Assembly (NCBI RefSeq): GCF_021401135.1
Contig: NZ_JACBFO010000002.1
Span: 1 to 64,000 of the forward strand
DNA: 64,000 nucleotides
Direction of reading: 5' to 3'
Source: Azonexus sp. R2A61
GTDB lineage: Bacteria; Pseudomonadota; Gammaproteobacteria; Burkholderiales; Rhodocyclaceae
The first letter of the stretch is position 1, and each line of letters starts with the position of its first letter. The translations under genes and the position numbers were made by a program. This document shows positions 37,175-46,642 of this stretch, one piece after another. The notes beneath the pieces are model-generated. The model did not search any database. It had not been told where the DNA came from and saw nothing but the letters and a program-made list of their open reading frames with translations.

Positions 37175-38110
37175 TCAATCCTGGCTGCTGGGCAGCTTCA
37201 GCGCGGCCTTGATCGCTTCTTCGCCGATGTCCGGGCACACCTTTTCGATAAAGGCATGCGCATAGGAGCGCAGGTAGGTCCCGCGGCGGACCGCAAGGTG
37301 TGTGGTGTTTGCCGGAAAGAGATGGGGCACCTCGATCAGCGAGAGATTCCTGTCCTGTTCAGGGTTGTAGGCCACCGAGGCGACTACGCCGACCCCCAGG
37401 CCGAGCCCGACATAGGTTTTGATCACGTCGGCGTCGATGGCCGACAGCACGATGTCGGGCACAACCCCGGCCTCGGCAAACGCCTTGTCGACATGCGCCC
37501 GCCCGGTGAACCCTTCGTGATAGGTGATGATCGGGTACTCGGCCAGGACCTCGAGGGTGATCTCCTTCTCGTTCAGCAACGGGTGACCATGCGGCACGAT
37601 GACCGCGTGGTGCCAGGAATAGAACGGAAAGGACGTCAGTTCCGGTGCCTTGTTGACGGCCTCGGTGGCGATGCCGACATCGGCCTGCCCGCTGACCAGC
37701 AACTCGGCAATCTCGTTCGGACTGCCCTGCAGCAGGGTCAGGTGCACCTTCGGGTAGTCGGCCTTGAACCATTTGATGATCTTCGGCAGCGCATAACGGG
37801 CCTGGGTATGCGTGGTCGCCACGACGAAATGCCCGGTCTCCCGGCTGGCGAACTGATCCGCGATCCGGCGCAGGTTCTGCGTATCGAGCAGGATACGCTC
37901 GACGACCTGAAGCAGTTCCTTGCCCGGCTCGGTCAGCCCGAGCAAACGCTTGCCGCGGCGGACGAAAATCTCGATGCCCAGTTCGTCCTCGAGATCCTTG
38001 ATGTGTTTGCTGACCCCGGGTTGCGAGGTGTACAGGGCATTGGCCACTTCGGTCAGATTGAAATCCTGGCGCGCTGTTTCCCGGATGATGCGCAACTGCT
38101 GGAAATTCAT
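37175..38110 (-). CDS. cysB: CysB, LysR-type sulfur-assimilation regulator
   Basis: 311 residues. N-terminal helix-turn-helix MNFQQLRIIRETARQDFNLTEVANALYTSQPGVSKHIKDLE is close to CysB/Cbl. The effector domain has TTHTQARYALP, which contributes to sulfate/N-acetylserine binding in the family. CysB activates sulfate and organosulfur uptake genes when sulfur is limiting. Likely targets nearby are cysT (dyad at 45210-45238) and the sbp genes. Confidence 0.93.
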   Translation of the reverse strand: MNFQQLRIIRETARQDFNLTEVANALYTSQPGVSKHIKDLEDELGIEIFVRRGKRLLGLTEPGKELLQVVERILLDTQNLRRIADQFASRETGHFVVATTHTQARYALPKIIKWFKADYPKVHLTLLQGSPNEIAELLVSGQADVGIATEAVNKAPELTSFPFYSWHHAVIVPHGHPLLNEKEITLEVLAEYPIITYHEGFTGRAHVDKAFAEAGVVPDIVLSAIDADVIKTYVGLGLGVGVVASVAYNPEQDRNLSLIEVPHLFPANTTHLAVRRGTYLRSYAHAFIEKVCPDIGEEAIKAALKLPSSQD

Positions 38111-38220
38111 AGGAATCCTGTCAGGTTATATTTTTCGGATAGGAAGCACAGGCACCACTTTATAAGAAGGCGATATCGCCAAATATAATTAATAAAGAGA
38201 AGTTAATCAGAAAAAAGAAT

Positions 38221-38610
38221 TTAGCGCCCGATGCCTTTATCCCGCGAACGCTGGACCCGGTAGCCGTGGTTGCGCAGCAACCGCACCGCACCATTGATGT
38301 TCTTCCTGACCTCTTCAGGCAGGCCCTCCGGTGGATCGGCAAGCGGTTCGGGCGGCAGGAGTTCCAGCCCGTAGTGCCTGAGCCAGGCCAGGATGGCCTG
38401 CAATCCCTTGTGACCGATGCCGTCGGCACGCTGCAGGCGCCGAAAGCCCAGCGCATGGACATCCTGCGGGGTGAATTCCGGACGATCGAACAGCTTGCAC
38501 AAAGCATTGCGCTGCAGCGTCGGCAGCCCGAGCATCTCGCCCCGTGGCTGATTCTCTACCAGAGCGGACGCCGCCGATGCGGACGCACTCTGATCCTTAT
38601 TTTCAATCAT
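38221..38610 (-). CDS. Small protein with RNA-polymerase-alpha-CTD-like helix-hairpin-helix
   Basis: 129 residues. A Ser/Ala-rich N-terminus is followed by LPTLQRNALCKLFDRPEFTPQDVHALGFRRLQRADGIGHKGLQAIL, which parallels the alpha-subunit C-terminal domain (repeated helix, then a GIGxKxLxxI hairpin). That fold contacts UP elements and activators. The C-terminal 40 residues (EEVRKNINGAVRLLRNHGYRVQRSRD) look basic. No known name. A free-standing alpha-CTD-like domain could bind DNA or the polymerase; function inferred from fold resemblance only. It lies 110 nt upstream of cysB in the same direction. Confidence 0.65.
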   Translation of the reverse strand: MIENKDQSASASAASALVENQPRGEMLGLPTLQRNALCKLFDRPEFTPQDVHALGFRRLQRADGIGHKGLQAILAWLRHYGLELLPPEPLADPPEGLPEEVRKNINGAVRLLRNHGYRVQRSRDKGIGR

Positions 38611-38693
38611 GGTTGAACCAAGGCCTGAACCGGATTAATGGACAAAAACCCGTCAAAGCATAATCAGCCGCCGCCAACGAACAACGATCCATT

Positions 38694-38760
38694 CCTTATA
38701 AGGTTATTCGCCGAAATCCCCGATCCTTATCCCGCTTCTTACCTTATTCGATTTAAATCG
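38694..38760. promoter_or_regulatory. Palindromes and CCTTAT repeats upstream of the sulfide dehydrogenase genes
   Basis: Two exact palindromes, CCTTATAAGG (38694-38703) and CGATTTAAATCG (38749-38760), plus further CCTTAT copies between them and at about 38593. They occupy the region about 90-150 nt before the cytochrome start and look like operator sites; the regulator is unknown. Confidence 0.4.
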
Positions 38761-38849
38761 TTGGCGGCCCCGGGAGCAGGCGGCACAGTTCGGCGCACGG
38801 GAGGCGAGCCGCTCTCCCGCATCGAACCGAATCCACCTCAGGAGCCGCC

Positions 38850-39152
38850 ATGAAATCCCTGTTTGCATTTGCCGGATTGAGCGTCGCATGCCTTGTGCAC
38901 GCCGCGCCACCGACCGACGCCGAACGAACCGTCGGCTATTACGCAGCCAACTGCTTCAACTGCCACGGCACCGAAGGCAAGGCCGTTTCTGCCATTCCGG
39001 CCATTGCCGGGCGCGACCGCCAGTATCTGGAAGAAACCCTGAAGGCGTTCAAGGCCGGCACCAAATCGGCAACCATCATGCACCAGCTCGCCAAGGGCTA
39101 TACCGACGAAGAACTGGCGGCCCTGGCCGACTACTTCTCGCGCCGGCAGTGA
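38850..39152 (+). CDS. Monohaem cytochrome c (FccA-like partner)
   Basis: 100 residues with a signal peptide (LSVACLVHAAPP) and a class I haem motif CFNCHG (about residues 35-40); the distal Met is probably in SATIMHQLAKGY. DEELAALADYFSRRQ is the usual C-terminal helix. It is 13 nt upstream of the flavoprotein and matches the small cytochrome subunit of flavocytochrome c sulfide dehydrogenase, which passes electrons from sulfide to the respiratory chain. A stand-alone cytochrome c4/c5 relative is the alternative. Confidence 0.88.
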   Translation: MKSLFAFAGLSVACLVHAAPPTDAERTVGYYAANCFNCHGTEGKAVSAIPAIAGRDRQYLEETLKAFKAGTKSATIMHQLAKGYTDEELAALADYFSRRQ

Positions 39153-39165
39153 AGGAGAACAACCC

Positions 39166-40467
39166 ATGACCCGCTTCAACGAAGAACGCCGCCGCCTGCT
39201 GCAGGCTTTTGGCGCCTCCGCCGCGTTGACCGGCGCATCCCTGCTGCCCGGCCAGGCACTGGCTGCCGGCAAACCGCGCAAAACACTCGGCCGCGTCGTC
39301 GTGATCGGTGCCGGCTTCGGCGGCGCCACGGCCGCCAAGTACCTGCGCAAATGGAGCGATGGCGCGATCGAGGTCGTGCTGATCGAACGCAATGCGCAGT
39401 TCATTTCCTGCCCGACCTCCAACGAAGTTCTCGCCGGTAATCGCGAATACGAGACGCTGGTGCATTCCTACGACGGCCTGAAAAAGCACTGGGGGATCAA
39501 GGTCGTTCATGCCGAAGTCACCGCCGTCGATACCGACAAGCGTCGTGTCAGAACCGACAAGGCCGGTGAATTCGCCTACGACCGCCTGGTCGTTTCCCCG
39601 GGCATCGACTTCCGCTTCGCCGATGTCGCCGGCTACGATGCAGCGGCCCAGCAGCAGATTCTGCATGCCTGGAAGGCCGGTCCGCAGACGCTGGCGCTAC
39701 GCAAGCAACTGCTCGACCTGCCGGACGGCGGCGTCTATATCCAGAGCATTCCGAAAGCGCCCTACCGCTGCCCACCCGGCCCTTACGAACGGGTCAGCCA
39801 GATTGCCCATTACTTCAAGCAGCACAAGCCGAAATCGAAGATCCTGGTGCTCGACGCCAACGAACAGATCATTTCCAAGGGCAAGCTGTTCAAGGCCGTC
39901 TGGGACGACGATTACAAGGACCTGATCGAGTACCGCCCGAACTGGAACCTGAACGAAGTCGATGCCGCCGGCAAGACGGTGATCAGCGAGCTCGGCGACC
40001 GCGAAACGGGAGGCGTCATCAACCTGCTGCCACCGCAGCATGCCGGCAAGATCGCGCACGACATCGGCGCGGTCAACGCCAACGGCCGCTGGGTCACCGT
40101 CGACTGGGTAAGCCTGGAGTCGACCGCGGTCAGGAACGTCCATGTGCTCGGCGATGCCACGCTATCGGCGCCGGCCATGCCGAAATCGGGGCATATGGCC
40201 AACCAGCACGGCAAGGCCGCCGCCGCCGCGATCGTCGAGATTCTCTCGGGTCGGGAAGCCAGGCCCGTGCTGATGGCCAATACCTGCTATTCGCTGGTCG
40301 ACGGGCGACGCGCCATCCACGTCGACTCGGTGCACCGCTACGATCCGGAAAAAAAGGCCCCGGTTCCCGTCGCCGGCTCGGGTGGGGTTTCCGCCGCCCC
40401 TTCCGTTGAAGAAGGCTTGTTCGCCCGGGCCTGGGCCAAAAACATCTGGTCCGACGTGCTCTCCTGA
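39166..40467 (+). CDS. fccB: Flavocytochrome c sulfide dehydrogenase, flavoprotein subunit
   Basis: 433 residues with a twin-arginine-like signal (RRRLLQAFGASAALTGAS). FAD-binding VVVIGAGFGGATAAKYLRKW begins near residue 44. The redox-active cysteines are in FISCPTSNEV and APYRCPPGPYER, and LGDATLSAPAMPKSGHMANQHGKAAA is the C-terminal FAD motif. It oxidises sulfide to zero-valent sulfur in the periplasm and reduces the adjacent cytochrome. The ribosome site AAGGAG lies 11 nt before the start. Confidence 0.93.
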   Translation: MTRFNEERRRLLQAFGASAALTGASLLPGQALAAGKPRKTLGRVVVIGAGFGGATAAKYLRKWSDGAIEVVLIERNAQFISCPTSNEVLAGNREYETLVHSYDGLKKHWGIKVVHAEVTAVDTDKRRVRTDKAGEFAYDRLVVSPGIDFRFADVAGYDAAAQQQILHAWKAGPQTLALRKQLLDLPDGGVYIQSIPKAPYRCPPGPYERVSQIAHYFKQHKPKSKILVLDANEQIISKGKLFKAVWDDDYKDLIEYRPNWNLNEVDAAGKTVISELGDRETGGVINLLPPQHAGKIAHDIGAVNANGRWVTVDWVSLESTAVRNVHVLGDATLSAPAMPKSGHMANQHGKAAAAAIVEILSGREARPVLMANTCYSLVDGRRAIHVDSVHRYDPEKKAPVPVAGSGGVSAAPSVEEGLFARAWAKNIWSDVLS

Positions 40468-40492
40468 GCCGACGACCGATTGCGCCTCCCCC

Positions 40493-40528
40493 AATCCGCA
40501 GGCTCATTCCGGGGCCTGCGGATTTTTT
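40493..40528 (+). terminator. Terminator after fccB
   Basis: AATCCGCAGGC and GCCTGCGGATT form a long stem with a 10-nt loop, followed by a T run. Confidence 0.85.
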
Positions 40529-40562
40529 CATCCGGACCGAAAATTCGAGAAAGCCTTGAACA

Positions 40563-41135
40563 ATGAGCGGCAAAGTTTTCGTCGATGCAAACTACCGATT
40601 CATTGCCGCCTATCAGGAGGTCAATGCCAGGATTGCGCAACGCCAGCAATCGCTGGCACTTTACGTCGCCCTGACCGGCACCTTGCTGGCCGGCTTGCTG
40701 GCCCTGCACCGCGGAAGCGGCAGCGAGCAATTGCCGGTCGAATGGCTGGCCTTCGGCTTTCCGCTCGCCAGCCTGTGCCTGGCCTTCCTCAACTACAAAT
40801 CGGAACGGGCAATCACCAATCTGCGCGCCTTCCTGTCGTCGTTGGAGCGACTCGAAGATTCACACTTGAAACTGCCGAGCTACAACACCGATCCGCGTTG
40901 GGCACACGGCGTCAACAAGGTGCGGCGCTTTCACGATCTGACCTGCGCCACGCTGGCCAGCGGTGCCAACTCGATCGGCCTCGGCGTGATCCTGCAGCTT
41001 TACCCGGCACGAATCGCCGAGCACGCCTGGCTGATCGCCCCGCTCTGCATCGCCTCGCTCGCCTCGATCGGCGCCCTGCTGATCATTCCCCGCTGGAGCT
41101 ATCGTCCGGCCAACGAAGATCCGATCGGTCACTGA
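40563..41135 (+). CDS. Hypothetical four-helix membrane protein
   Basis: 190 residues. Hydrophobic segments are near 30-48 (LALYVALTGTLLAGLLAL), 60-77 (WLAFGFPLASLCLAFL), 135-150 and 158-176. Between helices 2 and 3 is a soluble stretch of about 60 residues (NLRAFLSSLERLEDSHLKLPSYN). No family recognised. It is isolated by terminators on both sides. Confidence 0.7.
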   Translation: MSGKVFVDANYRFIAAYQEVNARIAQRQQSLALYVALTGTLLAGLLALHRGSGSEQLPVEWLAFGFPLASLCLAFLNYKSERAITNLRAFLSSLERLEDSHLKLPSYNTDPRWAHGVNKVRRFHDLTCATLASGANSIGLGVILQLYPARIAEHAWLIAPLCIASLASIGALLIIPRWSYRPANEDPIGH

Positions 41136-41148
41136 TCCGGAAAAATGC

Positions 41149-41170
41149 GAATGGGCCCGCAGGCCCATTC
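41149..41170. terminator. Bidirectional hairpin terminator
   Basis: GAATGGGCC and GGCCCATTC pair around a 4-nt loop, with an A run to the left that becomes U-rich for the leftward cysA transcript. Confidence 0.7.
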
Positions 41171-41199
41171 GTCCGATACCGTGATGTTCGCCAGACGCC

Positions 41200-42291
41200 T
41201 CAGTTGGGTGCCACCGCAGCGCCCTGCCGCTCGAACACCTTGAGGCGTGACGGCACGAGCCGGACCAATTGACCGTTCCGGATAGCCAGTTCGGCCACGC
41301 GATCGCGCGTCAATTCCACCTCGAAATGCTGGCCGCTGGCCCCATTGACGCCTTCCAACTCGACCCGCGCCGTAACGCCGAAGGACAGCACGCGGCTGAC
41401 CTGGGCGGCGATCCCTGCGGTCGACGCCGGATCGATGTCGATTTCCAGTTCATGCGGCCGGGCGAAGGCGACGACTTCGGCACCGTGATCGAACGCATGA
41501 TCGGCGTGCGGCACGATGTCGTTTTCGCCGACGCGCAGGGCCTGCCCGTCGACCCGGCCGTGGAACAGATTGACCGAGCCCAGGAAGCTATAGACGAACG
41601 GCGTCGCCGGATGCCGGTAAACCTCTTCCGGCGAACCGATCTGCTCGACCTGGCCGTGGTCCATCAAGACCACGCGGTCGGCGACTTCCAATGCCTCTTC
41701 CTGGTCGTGAGTGACGAAGATCGAGGTGATGTGCAGTTCGTCGTGCAGCTTGCGCAGCCAGCGGCGCAATTCCTTGCGCACCTTCGCATCGAGCGCGCCG
41801 AACGGCTCGTCGAGCAGCAGCACGCGCGGCTCCACCGCCAGCGCCCGGGCCAGCGCGATGCGCTGGCGCTGACCGCCGGACAGTTGCGACGGGAAGCGGT
41901 CGGCCAGCCAGTCGAGCTGGACCAGCTTGAGCAGTTCGAACACCTTCTCGCGAATTTTCGCTTCCGACGGCCGTTGACCGCGCGGCTTCATGCGGATGCC
42001 GAAGGCGATGTTGTCGAACACCGTCATGTGCTTGAACAGCGCATAGTGCTGGAACACGAAACCGACCTGGCGCTCGCGCACATGGGTGGCCGAGGCGTCC
42101 TCGCCGTCGAGCAGGACCTGCCCGGAATCGGCCTGTTCCAGCCCGGCGATGATGCGCAGCAGGGTGGTCTTGCCGCAGCCGGAAGGCCCGAGCAGCGCCA
42201 CCAGTTCCCCGGTCGGAAAATCCAGCGAGATGTCGCCCAGCGCGGTGAAGCTGCCGAACTGCTTTTTGATGTTGCGTACTTGTATGCTCAT
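41200..42291 (-). CDS. cysA: Sulfate/thiosulfate importer ATPase
   Basis: 363 residues. Walker [12 protein letters not shown] is at about residues 34-44, signature [15 protein letters not shown], Walker [13 protein letters not shown], and a C-terminal TOBE-like regulatory domain (about 240-350). The sequence and length match CysA. It is last in the leftward sulfate operon, 40 nt after the sbp gene. Confidence 0.95.
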   Translation of the reverse strand: MSIQVRNIKKQFGSFTALGDISLDFPTGELVALLGPSGCGKTTLLRIIAGLEQADSGQVLLDGEDASATHVRERQVGFVFQHYALFKHMTVFDNIAFGIRMKPRGQRPSEAKIREKVFELLKLVQLDWLADRFPSQLSGGQRQRIALARALAVEPRVLLLDEPFGALDAKVRKELRRWLRKLHDELHITSIFVTHDQEEALEVADRVVLMDHGQVEQIGSPEEVYRHPATPFVYSFLGSVNLFHGRVDGQALRVGENDIVPHADHAFDHGAEVVAFARPHELEIDIDPASTAGIAAQVSRVLSFGVTARVELEGVNGASGQHFEVELTRDRVAELAIRNGQLVRLVPSRLKVFERQGAAVAPN

Positions 42292-42331
42292 GATTCGAAA
42301 TTTCCGTATTTCCGGCCGTCGACCGCAATAA

Positions 42332-43354
42332 TCACTTTTTCAGGACGATGATCTGGTCGTACAGCGCCCCGTCGGCAAAATGCGCCTTCTGGACGGCCGC
42401 CCAGCCGCCGAGCTTCTGATCGACCGTGAAGGTCTTCACCTTCGGGAACTTGGCGGCGTACTTCTTCAGCACCGCCGGATCGCGCGGACGGAAATCGTGC
42501 TTGGCGATGATTTCCTGACCGGCCGGCGAGAACAGGAAATCCAGATAGGCCTTGGCCACCTTCTCGGTCCCGCGCTTGGCCGCCACTTTCTGGACCACGG
42601 CGACCGGCGCTTCGGCCTCGATGGTCAGCGACGGGTAAACCACGTCGAACTTGTCGGCACCGAATTCCTGCGCGATCAGGTTGGCCTCGTTCTCGAAGGT
42701 GACCAGCACGTCGCCGATATCGCGTTGCGTGAAGGTCGTCGTCGCGCCGCGGCCGCCGCCGTCGAGCACCGGCACATTGGCGAACAGGCGCTTGACGAAG
42801 TCCTTGGCCCCGGCCTCGTTGCCCGTCTTGTCGAGCGCATAGCCCCAGGCAGCCAGGTAGGTGTAGCGACCGTTGCCCGAGGTTTTCGGGTTGGGCACGA
42901 TGACCCCGACGCCCGGCCTGGCCAGATCGTCCCAGTCCTTGATCTGCTTCGGATTGCCCTTGCGGACCAGGAAGATGCTCGTCGTCGTATACGGCGCCGC
43001 GTTGTGCGGGAACTGCTTGCGCCAGTCGGCAACGACCAGGCCGCCGCGCTCGACCAGGATGTCGATGTCCGGCGACTGGTTCATCGTGATCACGTCGGCA
43101 TCGAGGCCGGCGGCAACCGACATCGCCTGCTTGGACGAACCGCCGTGCGACTGGTTGACCGTCAGGTCGCCACCGCCCTGCTTTTTCCAGGCGGCGACGA
43201 AGGCCGGATTGATGTCCTTGTACAACTCGCGGGAAACGTCGTAGGACACGTTCAGGATCGAGGTCTGCGCCAGGGCGCTGCCAGCGAAACACAGGGCCAG
43301 CACGCTCAGGGAACGGCGCAGGCTTTTTTTCAGTTGTCCGGCGTTGGGGGTCAT
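42332..43354 (-). CDS. sbp: Sulfate-binding protein inside the cys operon
   Basis: 340 residues from ATG 43352-43354, which overlaps the cysW stop (ATGA) and has GGAG 10 nt upstream. Signal peptide ends near GSALAQT. Sulfate-binding family motifs: [23 protein letters not shown] and [12 protein letters not shown]. It delivers sulfate or thiosulfate to CysTW. The frame is open upstream to 44152, but that part lies within cysW. A second, separately transcribed paralogue is at 45341-46345. Confidence 0.94.
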   Translation of the reverse strand: MTPNAGQLKKSLRRSLSVLALCFAGSALAQTSILNVSYDVSRELYKDINPAFVAAWKKQGGGDLTVNQSHGGSSKQAMSVAAGLDADVITMNQSPDIDILVERGGLVVADWRKQFPHNAAPYTTTSIFLVRKGNPKQIKDWDDLARPGVGVIVPNPKTSGNGRYTYLAAWGYALDKTGNEAGAKDFVKRLFANVPVLDGGGRGATTTFTQRDIGDVLVTFENEANLIAQEFGADKFDVVYPSLTIEAEAPVAVVQKVAAKRGTEKVAKAYLDFLFSPAGQEIIAKHDFRPRDPAVLKKYAAKFPKVKTFTVDQKLGGWAAVQKAHFADGALYDQIIVLKK

Positions 43355-44238
43355 GTCTTGCTCCTTTTCAGTGTTTGTGTGGCACGCCACTCGATGAAGG
43401 TTTTCAGAACCAGCGTGACCAGGGCCAGGATGGCCAGCAGCGAGGCCACGGCAAAGGCCGCCGAGAACTTGTATTCGTTGTAAACAATCTCGATATGCAG
43501 GGGCATCGTGTTGGTTTCGCCGCGGATGTGCCCGGAGACCACCGAGACCGCGCCGAATTCGCCCATTGCCCGTGCATTGCAGAGAATCACGCCATACAGC
43601 AAGGCCCACTTGATGTTGGGCAGCGTGACATACCAGAAGGTCTGCCAGCCCGAGGCGCCAAGCACCGTCGAGGCCTCCTCCTCGTCGCGCCCCTGGGCTT
43701 CCATCAGGGGAATCAGTTCGCGGGCGATGAACGGGAAAGTCACGAAGATGGTCGCCAGGATGATGCCGGGGACGGCAAACACGATCCTCATGTCGTTCTC
43801 GATGAACCACGGCCCGAGCCAACCGGTACGCCCGAAGACCAGCACGTAGATCAGGCCGGCGACGACCGGCGAGATCGAGAACGGCAGATCGATCAAGGTG
43901 ATCAGGAAGGATTTGCCGCGGAACTCGAACTTGGCGATGGCCCAGGCCGCCGCGATCCCGAAGACCAGGTTGAGCGGTACCGAGATCGCCGCCGCAAGCA
44001 GCGTCAGCTTGATCGAACTCAAGGCATCGGGCTCGACCAGGGCGACGAGGTAAGCCTCCCAGCCCTTGCGCAAGGCCTCGTAGAAGACGATGAACAAGGG
44101 CAGCAGGATGAACAGGGCGAAGAAGGTCAGCGAAACGCCGATCACCGTCCATTTCACCCAGGCGGATTCCCGGGTGGCCGGATTGGATTCGTAGCGCCCG
44201 GCCAGGTCGCTGTGCAGATGCAGTGCGGTGGCAGCCAT
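43351..44238 (-). CDS. cysW: Sulfate importer permease CysW
   Basis: 295 residues with six predicted helices and the sulfate-permease EAA loop EEASTVLGASGWQTFWYVTLPNI. MGEFGAVSVVSGHIRGETNTMPLHIEI is typical of CysW. It pairs with CysT to form the channel. The ATG at 44236-44238 shares a base with the cysT stop, and the stop overlaps sbp. Confidence 0.95.
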   Translation of the reverse strand: MAATALHLHSDLAGRYESNPATRESAWVKWTVIGVSLTFFALFILLPLFIVFYEALRKGWEAYLVALVEPDALSSIKLTLLAAAISVPLNLVFGIAAAWAIAKFEFRGKSFLITLIDLPFSISPVVAGLIYVLVFGRTGWLGPWFIENDMRIVFAVPGIILATIFVTFPFIARELIPLMEAQGRDEEEASTVLGASGWQTFWYVTLPNIKWALLYGVILCNARAMGEFGAVSVVSGHIRGETNTMPLHIEIVYNEYKFSAAFAVASLLAILALVTLVLKTFIEWRATQTLKRSKT

Positions 44239-45068
44239 TATTTGATCTTCCCGTTACGCTTGGCCGTCCAGGCCTGCAGGCTGTTGATCGTGATCAGCAT
44301 GACGAAGGAGACGATCAGCATCACCGTTGCAATCGCCGTCGCGCCGCGATAGTCGTACTGCTCCAGCTTGGTGATGATCATCAGCGGCGTGATTTCCGAC
44401 ACCATCGGCATGTTGCCGGCGATGAAGATGACCGAACCGTACTCGCCGACGGCGCGGGCGAAGGCCAGTGCGAAACCGGTCAGCAGCGCCGGCAGCAGCG
44501 TCGGGAAAATGACTCGGCGGATCGTCTGCCAGCGGTTGGCCCCGAGGCTGGAAGCGGCTTCCTCCAGCTCGAAATCGAGATCCTCGAGCACCGGCTGCAC
44601 CGTCCGCACGACAAACGGCAGACCGATGAAGACCAGGGCCAGCAACACGCCCCACGGCGTGAATGCCACCTTGATGCCGAACTGCGATTCGACGATGCTG
44701 CCGACCCAGCCGTTGCCCGCCCACAGGGCGGTCAGCGCGATGCCGGCAACAGCGGTCGGCAACGCAAACGGCAGATCGATCAGCGAGTCGACGATCTTCT
44801 TTCCCGGGAACGAATAACGCACCAGGCACCAGGCCAGCAGCAGCCCGAACACCGCGTTGATCGTTGCCGCCGCCAGCGAGGCGCCGAAAGTGAGTTGGTA
44901 GGAAGCCACCACGCGCGGCGTGGTGACGATGGCCCAGAACTGCTCGAAGCTCAGTTCCATGGTCTTGACGAACACCGCCGACAACGGAATGAGCACGATC
45001 AGGGACAGCCAGGTCAGCGTATATCCCAGCGACAGCCTGAATCCCGGCAAGGCGTTATGGCTGCTCAT
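44238..45068 (-). CDS. cysT: Sulfate importer permease CysT (CysU)
   Basis: 276 residues from ATG 45066-45068; the frame is open to 45254, but no ribosome site supports a longer form. FRLSLGYTLTWLSLIVLIPLSAVF, DLPFALPTAVAGIALTALW and the EAA loop EEAASSLGANRWQTIRRVIFPTL are CysT features. First gene of the operon cysT-cysW-sbp-cysA. Confidence 0.95.
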   Translation of the reverse strand: MSSHNALPGFRLSLGYTLTWLSLIVLIPLSAVFVKTMELSFEQFWAIVTTPRVVASYQLTFGASLAAATINAVFGLLLAWCLVRYSFPGKKIVDSLIDLPFALPTAVAGIALTALWAGNGWVGSIVESQFGIKVAFTPWGVLLALVFIGLPFVVRTVQPVLEDLDFELEEAASSLGANRWQTIRRVIFPTLLPALLTGFALAFARAVGEYGSVIFIAGNMPMVSEITPLMIITKLEQYDYRGATAIATVMLIVSFVMLITINSLQAWTAKRNGKIK

Positions 45069-45209
45069 GAAACGCCCCTTTCTCTGCGGGCTGTCGAAGG
45101 CCGGCACGACCTTCCGAGGCAAAGCGTCTGCTGCATGAAAACTCCAGTTTTTTTGGTGTCCGGCTAGGTTAAGGACCGCCCCCGAATCGCCGAACCAATT
45201 TATTTGTCT

Positions 45210-45238
45210 TTGCTTATTCAAATTTCCTGCATAAGCAA
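45210..45238. promoter_or_regulatory. Candidate CysB site upstream of cysT
   Basis: TTGCTTAT and ATAAGCAA are perfect 8-bp inverted arms around 13 nt, in an AT-rich patch 142-170 nt before cysT. TTAT...ATAA spacing recalls sites bound by CysB. No cognate -35/-10 is clear. Confidence 0.45.
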
Positions 45239-45266
45239 CGCCACCGGACGACAAGCGATGCCGTGC

Positions 45267-45305
45267 GAAAAAAAAGCCCCGGTGCCAGGGACACCGGGGC
45301 CTTCG
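45267..45305 (-). terminator. Terminator after the upstream sbp gene
   Basis: GCCCCGGTG and CACCGGGGC pair around a 7-nt loop, with eight A on the left side giving a U run for the leftward sbp transcript. It separates this sbp from cysT. Confidence 0.85.
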
Positions 45306-45340
45306 GCCACCCGGGGTGGCCGGCTCCCGCGGGAGGAGAC

Positions 45341-46345
45341 TTACTTGACGTAGATCTGATCGAACAAGCCGCCGTCGGCAAAGTGCGTCTTCTGGGCGTT
45401 GGTCCAGCCGCCGAACTCCTTGTCGATGGTGAACAGCTTCAGGTCGGCAAACTGCTTGGCAAACTTGGCGGCCACCTTCTTGTCGGTCGGCCGATAGTAG
45501 TTCTTACCGGCGATTTCCTGACCTTCCGGCGAGTACAGGTAGTTGAGGTATTCGGTGGCGACCTTGCGCGTTCCCTTCTTGTCGACGATCTTGTCGACCA
45601 CGGCGACCGGCGGCTCGGCGAGGATGGACACCGATGGCGTGACGATCTCGACCTTGTCCGGACCCAGTTCCTTCAGCGACAGGTAGGCCTCGTTTTCCCA
45701 GGCGATCAACACGTCACCGATACCGCGCTCGACGAAGGTCGTCGTCGACCCACGGGCGCCGGAATCCAGCACCTTGACGTTGCCGTAGATCTTCTTGACG
45801 AACTCCTTCGCCGTCGCGTCGCTGCCGCCCTTCAGATGCTTGGCGTAGGCCCAGGCTGCCAGGTAATTCCAGCGGGCGCCGCCGGAGGTTTTCGGGTTGG
45901 GCGTGATCACATCGATCCCCGGCTTCACCAGATCGTCCCAGTCCTTGATCTTCTTCGGATTGCCCTTGCGCACCAGGAAGACGATGGTCGACGTGTAGGG
46001 CGAGGCATTCAGCGGCAGTTTTTTCTGCCAGTCCTTGGCCAGCAATCCGGCGTCGGCGACGGCGTCGATGTCGGCAGCCAGTGCCAGCGTGACGACGTCG
46101 GCATCGAGACCGTCGATCACCGAACGCGCCTGCTTGCCGGAGCCGCCATGCGAGGCCTTGAGGGTGACGGTTTCACCGGTCTTGGCCTTCCAGTACTTGG
46201 CGAAGGCAGCGTTGTATTCCTGATAGAGTTCGCGCGTCGGATCGTACGAAACGTTCAGCAGATTGACGTCCGCGAAAGCGGAACCGCTCAGGGCGAAGCC
46301 CAGCGAAAGCGCGATGAGGCTGCGACGGGTGAGGTTGAAGCGCAT
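45341..46345 (-). CDS. sbp: Sulfate-binding protein (stand-alone copy)
   Basis: 334 residues from ATG 46343-46345 with AGGAAAT upstream. The signal ([21 protein letters not shown]) has a twin-Arg-like start but reads as Sec. Family motifs: [43 protein letters not shown]. About half of the residues match the operon copy on inspection. It is a separate transcript ended by the hairpin at 45267, so the two binding proteins may differ in affinity or in regulation. Confidence 0.94.
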   Translation of the reverse strand: MRFNLTRRSLIALSLGFALSGSAFADVNLLNVSYDPTRELYQEYNAAFAKYWKAKTGETVTLKASHGGSGKQARSVIDGLDADVVTLALAADIDAVADAGLLAKDWQKKLPLNASPYTSTIVFLVRKGNPKKIKDWDDLVKPGIDVITPNPKTSGGARWNYLAAWAYAKHLKGGSDATAKEFVKKIYGNVKVLDSGARGSTTTFVERGIGDVLIAWENEAYLSLKELGPDKVEIVTPSVSILAEPPVAVVDKIVDKKGTRKVATEYLNYLYSPEGQEIAGKNYYRPTDKKVAAKFAKQFADLKLFTIDKEFGGWTNAQKTHFADGGLFDQIYVK

Positions 46346-46642
46346 TTGCAGATTTCCTGTGAATAGTGACGGAAACCGCAATTTACGAAAGCCCCTGTCC
46401 GCCGGGAACGACGTTATCTTTATACCGATATGCCGGGAAACCGCGTTGCCGCCATACCCGGCAAAACGCACCGCATTGAGCGCGAACGGTCATAAGCATA
46501 TGAAAATCGATTCTTCGACCGCCCCTGCGCTTCGCGAAACAATCCGCCTGTTGGCTGGCAGCCGGAAAAACGAAGGTCGTCCGGCAGCGACCGATTCTTC
46601 CGGTCAACCGGCAAAATGTGCAAAAAACCAAGGGGAGTCCGC

